Source of the DNA: CAYUCJ01 sp049282265
Lineage (GTDB): Bacteria > Desulfobacterota > DSM-4660 > Desulfatiglandales > Desulfatiglandaceae
Direction: 5' to 3'
Length of the DNA: 56,854 bases
Assembly (NCBI GenBank): GCA_049282265.1
Contig: JBAPTR010000067.1
Span: 1-56,854 of the forward strand
Position 1 is the stretch's first letter. Each line of letters starts with the position of its first letter. The notes under the pieces are model-generated. The model saw nothing but the letters and a program-made list of their open reading frames with translations, was not told where the DNA came from and did no database searches. Of the stretch, positions 52,075 through 56,854 are shown piece after piece. The position numbers and the translations under genes were made by a program.

Positions 52075-52560
52075 ATGGTATTAACTCAACATAAAAAAGG
52101 CAGGGCCAAAGAGGGGCAGACCGGTTTTCTTGAGGGCCAAAAGGTAGCACTGCTCATCTCCGATCGAACCGAGATGGGATTTATCGCCGTCATCAACGGC
52201 ACCCGCAAGGGCATCCTGTATAAGAACGAAGTGTTCCAGCCGCTGAAAATCGGTCAGAAGATTGACGGGTTTATCAAGAAAGTGCGTGACGACAAGAGAA
52301 TAGACCTTTGCCTTCAAAAGCCCGGCTATAAAGCCATCGATGCCTTGTCCCGAAAAATCATGGACGAACTGCAACAACGGGGCGGGTTTATCGCGGTCAC
52401 CGATAAATCCCGGCCGAAAGTAATCGCCGAACTTTTCGGCGTCAGCAAAAAAACATTCAAGAAGGCCATCGGCAACCTGTACAAAAAAAGGCTGATTACC
52501 CTTGGAAAAGACGGCACCCGGCTACGGGAAAAAAATAGAAAACCTGCCCGGGCCACATGA
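52075..52560 (+). CDS. CvfB-like RNA-binding protein, short form
   Basis: A 161-residue protein matching the C-terminal half of CvfB (about 280 residues). An S1-like barrel comes first (GQKVALLISDRTEMGFIAVI, ILYKNEVFQPLKIGQKIDGF) and a winged helix at ~95-155 (FGVSKKTFKKAIGNLYKKRLI). The first two S1 domains are missing; the first 17 residues (VLTQHKKGRAKEGQTGF) look unrelated and basic. Either a deletion has removed the N-terminal half or this is a compact variant. No clear ribosome site precedes the ATG, so it may be coupled to the 50-aa gene 39 bp upstream. Confidence 0.8.
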   Translation: MVLTQHKKGRAKEGQTGFLEGQKVALLISDRTEMGFIAVINGTRKGILYKNEVFQPLKIGQKIDGFIKKVRDDKRIDLCLQKPGYKAIDALSRKIMDELQQRGGFIAVTDKSRPKVIAELFGVSKKTFKKAIGNLYKKRLITLGKDGTRLREKNRKPARAT

Positions 52561-52692
52561 AAATGGTGACAAGCCTACTCTTGACTCTTGCTGCGCTTCA
52601 CGGGGTAAATTCAGGGATGCCAATAACCTGTTGAACAACTTATAGATTTTCGATTTTCCATTCGGTTCAACCCTCGACTCCAATATCATTCC

Positions 52693-54045
52693 GTGTCTTC
52701 CACCAAACACCGTGGCAAAAAAGCTCGTTCCCCATCGCATATTCTGTTATTGAAATACATAACCATATCCTGCAGAGAGGAATTGAAAATCGCCGTTTCA
52801 ATACAAAATCAAAAGCCCCACTTTTTTTATGGATGGATAGTTGTCGCCGCCGGATTCCTTTTGAGTTTTTTCGGCATCGGAGCTCGATACTCCTTTGGGG
52901 TATTTTTGAGGTCCATCCAGACCGAATTCGGTATTACCCGCGCCTCGGCTTCCGGTATTTTTTCCATCTATATGCTGCTTTGCGTCCTTTTTGCCCTATT
53001 GGGGGGGTGGGCCCTTGACAAATACGGCCCGCGGAAAATCGGCATTGTCATGGGCACCTTTACCGGATTGAGCCTTCTTTTAACAAGCCGGGTTTCCGCT
53101 CCCTGGCAGCTACTGATCACCTATAGCTTCCTGCTTTCCCTTGGGACCGGTGCCATGTACGGCGTGGTCAACACCACAACATCGAGGTGGTTTATCAAAA
53201 AAAGGGGCTTTGTTGTGGGCATCACTTCATCGGGAGGAGGTGTTGGAGCCATTGTTCTTGCACCCTTCGCCACCTATTTAATATCAGGATATAATTGGAG
53301 AATAGCTTTTATAGTGATCGGAATTATTTCCTGGATACTTATGGTTTTTGCCTCTTTTTGGTTAATAAAAGACCCCCGCGAGACGGACCTCCTCCCTGAC
53401 GGTGCCCGTATGGACGCTACAAAAGGCATTGGGACCAAAGGGCTACCCAAAAAAGAGACTTCAGATTTCATTACGACTCAAGCATTGAAAACGCGCCAAT
53501 TCTGGTTCCTTGTGGTTTCCTGGCTGTTTTTATCTTTAAGCCTTAATATGATTATTATCCATGTGGTTCCCTATGCCCTTGATGCCGGTATTTCTTCAAT
53601 GGATGCTGCGTATATCCTAAGTATATTAGGGATTGCCAATATTTTCGGGCGGCTCATATTGGGCAGGTTATCCGATGCCATGGGAAGAAAGGCACTTGGA
53701 GTGATCTGCGGGCTATTTCATTCCGCATCTCTTCTTTGGCTCATGTATTCGCATCAACTCTGGATGATATACGCCTTTGCTTTTCTCTTCGGCATCCTAT
53801 GGGGCGGATCCGGCACCATCATCACGTCTCTGGTAGGAGATATTTTCGGCACACGAAATCTCGGTGCGATCATGGGCATTATCACCTCCGTATGGGCCTT
53901 CGGAGCGGCGGTGGGGCCTGCCCTCGGCGGTTTTATTTTTGATGCAACTGGGAGCTACTTCGGTGCATTCGGTGCGGGTGCGGGTGCGCTTCTTATATCA
54001 GCCTGCAGCATTGCCTGTTTACGACCCATTTCTAAAACCAGTTAA
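52693..54045 (+). CDS. MFS transporter (OFA/monocarboxylate-like)
   Basis: A twelve-helix major-facilitator permease of ~415 residues. FFYGWIVVAAGFLLSFFGIG and RYSFGVFLRSIQTEFGITR are the typical beginning of the oxalate/formate-antiporter and monocarboxylate group. GGWALDKYGPRKIGIVMG is the MFS loop 2-3 motif, and LGRLSDAMGRKALGV repeats it in the second half. It imports or exchanges a small carboxylate. The given GTG start at 52693 is doubtful: ~35 leading residues are not part of the family and no ribosome site stands before it. A TTG near 52783, after AGAGAGGAA, is a possible alternative. Stands alone; convergent with gamma-glutamyltransferase. Confidence 0.9.
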   Translation: MSSTKHRGKKARSPSHILLLKYITISCREELKIAVSIQNQKPHFFYGWIVVAAGFLLSFFGIGARYSFGVFLRSIQTEFGITRASASGIFSIYMLLCVLFALLGGWALDKYGPRKIGIVMGTFTGLSLLLTSRVSAPWQLLITYSFLLSLGTGAMYGVVNTTTSRWFIKKRGFVVGITSSGGGVGAIVLAPFATYLISGYNWRIAFIVIGIISWILMVFASFWLIKDPRETDLLPDGARMDATKGIGTKGLPKKETSDFITTQALKTRQFWFLVVSWLFLSLSLNMIIIHVVPYALDAGISSMDAAYILSILGIANIFGRLILGRLSDAMGRKALGVICGLFHSASLLWLMYSHQLWMIYAFAFLFGILWGGSGTIITSLVGDIFGTRNLGAIMGIITSVWAFGAAVGPALGGFIFDATGSYFGAFGAGAGALLISACSIACLRPISKTS

Positions 54046-54122
54046 CCTTATAATGCCATTTAGCCGGATGGGTTCGCCTCCCATTATACTGGCAATTTTT
54101 TTTAATATTGCATGCTTGACAG

Positions 54123-55727
54123 CTATTTGCCGATGGCGTAAGCCTGCCGTCGGGGGTCTGCGCCGGCCTTGAGAACGCCGTTGTCGCGGTCGATGAGGAT
54201 AACCTGGGAAGACCCCATGACCTCCGCATAATCTTCCAGGACCTGGACAACGTGTCCTTTTGCTTTCAGCCCCTCGATGGTTTTTCCCGGGAATCGGCTT
54301 TCGATCATCAATGTGCCGTCCGGGTTGGATCGCCAGCGCGGTGCTTCGTTGGCCTGCTGGGGATCGGCGTCGAAGTCGATCATATCCACCGCCAGCTGAA
54401 TGTTGGCCTGGGGTTGACCGTCGGCCCCGGGTGTTCCCAGAATGATATGTGGTTGGCCATCCTTGAGAATCATGACCGGATGCAGGGTGTGGTAGGGCCG
54501 CTTGTTGGGCGCCAGCACATTGGGATGGGCCGCATCCAGGGTAAAACCGCATCCCCGATTGTGCAGGACCATGCCCGTTTCGGGCACCATGACGCACGAA
54601 CCGAATGGCTGGTAGAGCGATTGAATCAGGGCTACGGCATTACCTTCGGAATCAACCACCGTCAGATAGATCGTGTCGTCGCCGCCTTTTGAAAAACCCC
54701 TTGCCGCGTATGCCTCGGCCGCCCGGTCGGGATCTATCCGGCCCACCCGGTCTTTGGCCTGCTCTTTGGACAGCATTTCCGCTACCGGAACCGCATTGAA
54801 GGCCGGATCACAGACGTAGGCATCCCGATCGACGAAAGCCAGTTTCTTGACCTCGACCATCAGGTGAACCATCTCTGCAGAGTCTATGGCCATGGCGCCC
54901 ATGTTCCTGTGCGCCAGCATATTGGCCTGCATCAACAGCGCGATGCCCTGCGAGTTGGGCGGCTGGGTGGCGATGGTGTACCCCCGATAATCGCAGGTAA
55001 TCGGTGTCTCCCAATCGACCGTGTACCCCGCCAGATCGGCCTCACTAAAAAAGCCCCCCATGGCGTCAGAGCAGGCCACCAGCGCCTCGCCCAGGGGACC
55101 TTTGTAGAAGGCGTCGGGGCCATCGTTGATGAGCGCCCGGTAGGATTCGGCAAGTTTCGGCTGAACCAGCCGCCGGCCCGCCCGGGGAATGTTGCCGCCC
55201 GGCAGGAAGGTTTCTCCGGCAGCGCCGGCCGCCAGCAGAACGGCCTTCTTTTCCTTGATGGAATTGATCAGTTCCGGATAGATGGGGAATCCGTTCTCGG
55301 CGTAGGGGATAGCCCTGGCCAGCAGCGTGTCCAGGCCCAGAGTGCCATGCCGCTCCAATGCCGCCCGCCAACCGGCGAGGGCCCCCGGCACGGTGCAGCT
55401 GTGGATGCCCGCTTCAGGTACCGTCTCATAGCCCAGTGCCAGATATGACGCCAGGGTCGCCCCGGCCGGCGAACGGCCCGAGGCGTTGAGGGCTTCAAAA
55501 GCCCCCGTGCCGGCCATGTGAATCAACATGAACAGATCACCGCCGATGCCGCACATGTGGGGCCTGACCGTGGTCATGACCAGGTTGGCGGCGATGGCCG
55601 CATCAACGGCATTACCGCCGGATTCCAAAACGCTTGCCCCGGCCTGGGCGGCCAGGGGATGATCAGCGGTGATCATCCAGTTGGTGCCCATCAGAAGTGG
55701 GCGATGGGTGGCAAAATGGTGTCGCAT
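54123..55727 (-). CDS. ggt: Gamma-glutamyltransferase
   Basis: A 534-residue Ntn hydrolase that cleaves gamma-glutamyl bonds, for example in glutathione. The precursor self-cleaves before the nucleophile Thr352 (GGDDTIYLTVVDSEGNAVAL). The N-terminal MITADHPLAAQAGASVLESG and GGDLFMLIHM are typical, as is NRGCGFTLDAAHPN near the gamma-glutamate pocket. No signal peptide is seen, in contrast to periplasmic enzymes, so it belongs to the cytosolic GGT-like group, some members of which act on other amides. It lies 15 bp after the response-regulator gene on the same strand, so they may be cotranscribed. Confidence 0.92.
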   Translation of the reverse strand: MRHHFATHRPLLMGTNWMITADHPLAAQAGASVLESGGNAVDAAIAANLVMTTVRPHMCGIGGDLFMLIHMAGTGAFEALNASGRSPAGATLASYLALGYETVPEAGIHSCTVPGALAGWRAALERHGTLGLDTLLARAIPYAENGFPIYPELINSIKEKKAVLLAAGAAGETFLPGGNIPRAGRRLVQPKLAESYRALINDGPDAFYKGPLGEALVACSDAMGGFFSEADLAGYTVDWETPITCDYRGYTIATQPPNSQGIALLMQANMLAHRNMGAMAIDSAEMVHLMVEVKKLAFVDRDAYVCDPAFNAVPVAEMLSKEQAKDRVGRIDPDRAAEAYAARGFSKGGDDTIYLTVVDSEGNAVALIQSLYQPFGSCVMVPETGMVLHNRGCGFTLDAAHPNVLAPNKRPYHTLHPVMILKDGQPHIILGTPGADGQPQANIQLAVDMIDFDADPQQANEAPRWRSNPDGTLMIESRFPGKTIEGLKAKGHVVQVLEDYAEVMGSSQVILIDRDNGVLKAGADPRRQAYAIGK

Positions 55728-55742
55728 GAATGGTCTCTATAC

Positions 55743-56243
55743 TTAGGTTCCGCCCTGACGTAATTTCTCCTCCCAGAATTTCTTTTCTTTTTCACGCCAG
55801 TCAGGCCCGTTAAATTTTTTGTCATAAAAATTGCCAAGCCTATCAAACATTCTATCCCAGGTGCTTTTTTTCTTGCGGATAGCATCCAGGACATCAGCAA
55901 TAAATTCCTGGATATTCTCTATCTCATCCTTGGGAGCATAGTAAGCGGCACCTTCTTCCGCAGAACGTTTCAGATCATCACTAGAGAGAGCATGGGCTGT
56001 AAGCATTAATGCAGGAACCTTTTTTTCCTTGGCTATTTCCAAAAGCTCATATCCTCTAACTCCCATTATATCCAATACGGCAATATCATAATAATTTTCC
56101 TCTAACATCTTCTTTGCCTCCTCAAAGGACGAGGCCGTGTCTATTTTGCATATATCCAGAAGATCAACCAATGTGTCGAGAATGTCTTTTTCATCATCAA
56201 CGATAAGCACCTTTTTCCCTTCGATGATTGCCTTGGTATCCAT
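55743..56243 (-). CDS. Single-domain response regulator
   Basis: A 166-residue receiver protein. Acidic pocket Asp16-Asp17 (VLIVDDEKD), phospho-acceptor Asp58 (DIAVLDIMG), the Thr in LMLTAHA and the Lys in APKDE are in place. The C-terminal ~40 residues are a charged helix (DWREKEKKFWEEKL) with no DNA-binding domain. It may act through protein contacts or as a phosphate sink. AAGGAGATAT precedes the ATG. No histidine kinase is encoded here. A TATAAT (minus strand, 56267-56272) lies 24 bp upstream, with a weak -35. Confidence 0.93.
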   Translation of the reverse strand: MDTKAIIEGKKVLIVDDEKDILDTLVDLLDICKIDTASSFEEAKKMLEENYYDIAVLDIMGVRGYELLEIAKEKKVPALMLTAHALSSDDLKRSAEEGAAYYAPKDEIENIQEFIADVLDAIRKKKSTWDRMFDRLGNFYDKKFNGPDWREKEKKFWEEKLRQGGT

Positions 56244-56770
56244 ATATCTCCTTCCATTTATGTTGAATTATAACACCCTAATTTTTTTAATTTATTCACT
56301 CTTGCCTCAAGTGTCAACCACTCTTCTAAGAAAGAGATAACATGAATTATTCCTCCAATAGGGAAAATCAAAAGATATATTTATGATTCTTGAATATTCC
56401 TGACGACTGCGGCACCACATTACGTTGTTCTCAATAGTATGTCTAATTAGTTAGTGTCCATCCATAAATGAGATAGTTTGTTCGAGATGAAGGCATGCGA
56501 AAATTTTAACCGCAGGAATACATTGAGGTATTTCGAGGATTAAAATTTGAGCATAACGAAGATATCGGGCAAAATAGCCATTTATGGATGGACACTAGTT
56601 AAAATAGGGTGACACCTTTTTCCGGAAAAAATAATTTGAGATTAGGTGCCAAAATGTGATTAACTGTGAAACCTGCATTAGACCTTAATAACCAGCAGAA
56701 TCACAATAGTCTTGAAGCGTAACTGCAATTTCTTATTACCGGGTATGGAAATTGGAAGGGGGAATGAGAA
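56244..56770. other. Non-coding region with MITE-like element
   Basis: AT-rich, with no open frame of note. It holds the promoter side of the response regulator, the 146-bp inverted-repeat element at 56452-56597 and, after it, TAGGGTGACACC with a later AGGTGCC. Nothing else is recognised. Confidence 0.5.
56452..56597. mobile_element. MITE-like element, 146 bp with 19-bp perfect terminal inverted repeats
   Basis: TAGTGTCCATCCATAAATG at 56452-56470 is exactly complementary in reverse to the sequence at 56579-56597. The interior (108 bp) has no coding capacity, and a clean target duplication is not visible (AGT on the left, GTT on the right). This is the form of a non-autonomous element moved in trans by a transposase encoded elsewhere, or of the joined ends of a deleted insertion sequence. 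Confidence 0.6.
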
Positions 56771-56854
56771 GTGCGAGAGTTGATTTCTGTTGTTTCTTTT
56801 ATCATGGCCTTGTTTGGCGGACTTGCAGCCATGTATCATAACGAGAAAGATAAG
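56771..56854 (+). CDS. N-terminus of a small membrane protein (runs off window)
   Basis: A GTG at 56771, after GGGGGAATGAGAA, opens a frame that continues past the end of the window: VRELISVVSFIMALFGG and AAMYHNEKDK, 28 residues. The first 22 form a hydrophobic helix. The overlapping ATG at 56764 leads to a stop within 27 codons. Family cannot be named. Confidence 0.4.
   Translation, partial: MRELISVVSFIMALFGGLAAMYHNEKDK

Noticed and set aside
1..56854. CRISPR arrays, tRNA or rRNA genes, prophage or complete insertion sequences
   Set aside because: No regularly spaced repeats, no cloverleaf or rRNA-like stretches, and no transposase, integrase or phage structural genes were found on reading.

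Overview
The window looks like part of the chromosome of a strictly anaerobic bacterium, most likely a sulfate-reducing or syntrophic member of the Desulfobacterota (Deltaproteobacteria). The grounds are the gene types: an aldehyde:ferredoxin oxidoreductase, a reductive activator of corrinoid proteins, methyltetrahydrofolate/corrinoid and UroD-type methyltransferases, HdrD/GlcF-type Fe-S proteins and several branched-chain-type ABC importers. No rRNA, tRNA or CRISPR array is visible, so taxonomy is inference.

Layout. (1) 1-8.4 kb, minus strand: a partial Na+/H+ antiporter, transaldolase, an ADP-forming acyl-CoA synthetase/GNAT fusion, and a set of small stress-type proteins (GlsB/YeaQ-like, BON lipoprotein, an Ala-rich helical protein, LapA-like). 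Between these lie patchwork pseudogenes: transketolase joined to a TrkA fragment, a B12-binding radical-SAM N-terminus joined to two pieces of a cyclic-glucan-synthase/GH94 gene and then a DUF89 fragment, and a shortened AsmA-like gene. (2) 8.5-11.2 kb, minus: Hsp20, a complete B12-binding radical SAM enzyme and a cupin. (3) 11.4-14.6 kb, plus: an acyl-CoA ligase and a two-subunit aconitase X. (4) 14.7-45.5 kb: an unbroken 31-kb run of minus-strand genes, the core of the window. It holds two complete Liv-type ABC importers with three binding proteins, two [corrinoid protein + UroD-type methyltransferase] cassettes, one DHPS-type methyltransferase, one corrinoid activator, a molybdopterin oxidoreductase with its Fe-S partner, AOR, MoaD-like and MoaF-like proteins, a secreted rhodanese, an SDR, an aryl-alcohol-type dehydrogenase and two CoA ligases. 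(5) 45.7-51.2 kb, plus: a FadR-type regulator followed by two flavoproteins flanking a CCG-domain Fe-S protein, like a glycolate-oxidase (GlcDEF) set. (6) 51.5-54.0 kb, plus: cold-shock protein, a 50-aa basic protein, a short CvfB-like RNA-binding protein and an MFS transporter. (7) 54.1-56.2 kb, minus: gamma-glutamyltransferase and a single-domain response regulator. A MITE-like 146-bp element and the start of a membrane protein close the window.

How the island may work (inference). Solutes are imported by the Liv systems and activated by CoA ligases, one of which is encoded inside a transporter operon. Alcohol and aldehyde groups are oxidised by the alcohol dehydrogenase and AOR. The UroD-type enzymes move methyl groups, plausibly from methoxylated aromatics, to the corrinoid proteins. 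The DHPS-type enzyme passes the methyl to tetrahydrofolate, and the RACE protein repairs oxidised cob(II)alamin. This set resembles the four-part O-demethylase systems (methyltransferase I, corrinoid protein, methyltransferase II, activator) of acetogens, but with two parallel first-half cassettes and dedicated importers.

The patchwork region at the left end is the other notable feature: several junctions fall in short words shared by the joined proteins, and most keep the reading frame. It could be real decay by short-homology deletion or an assembly/amplification artefact.
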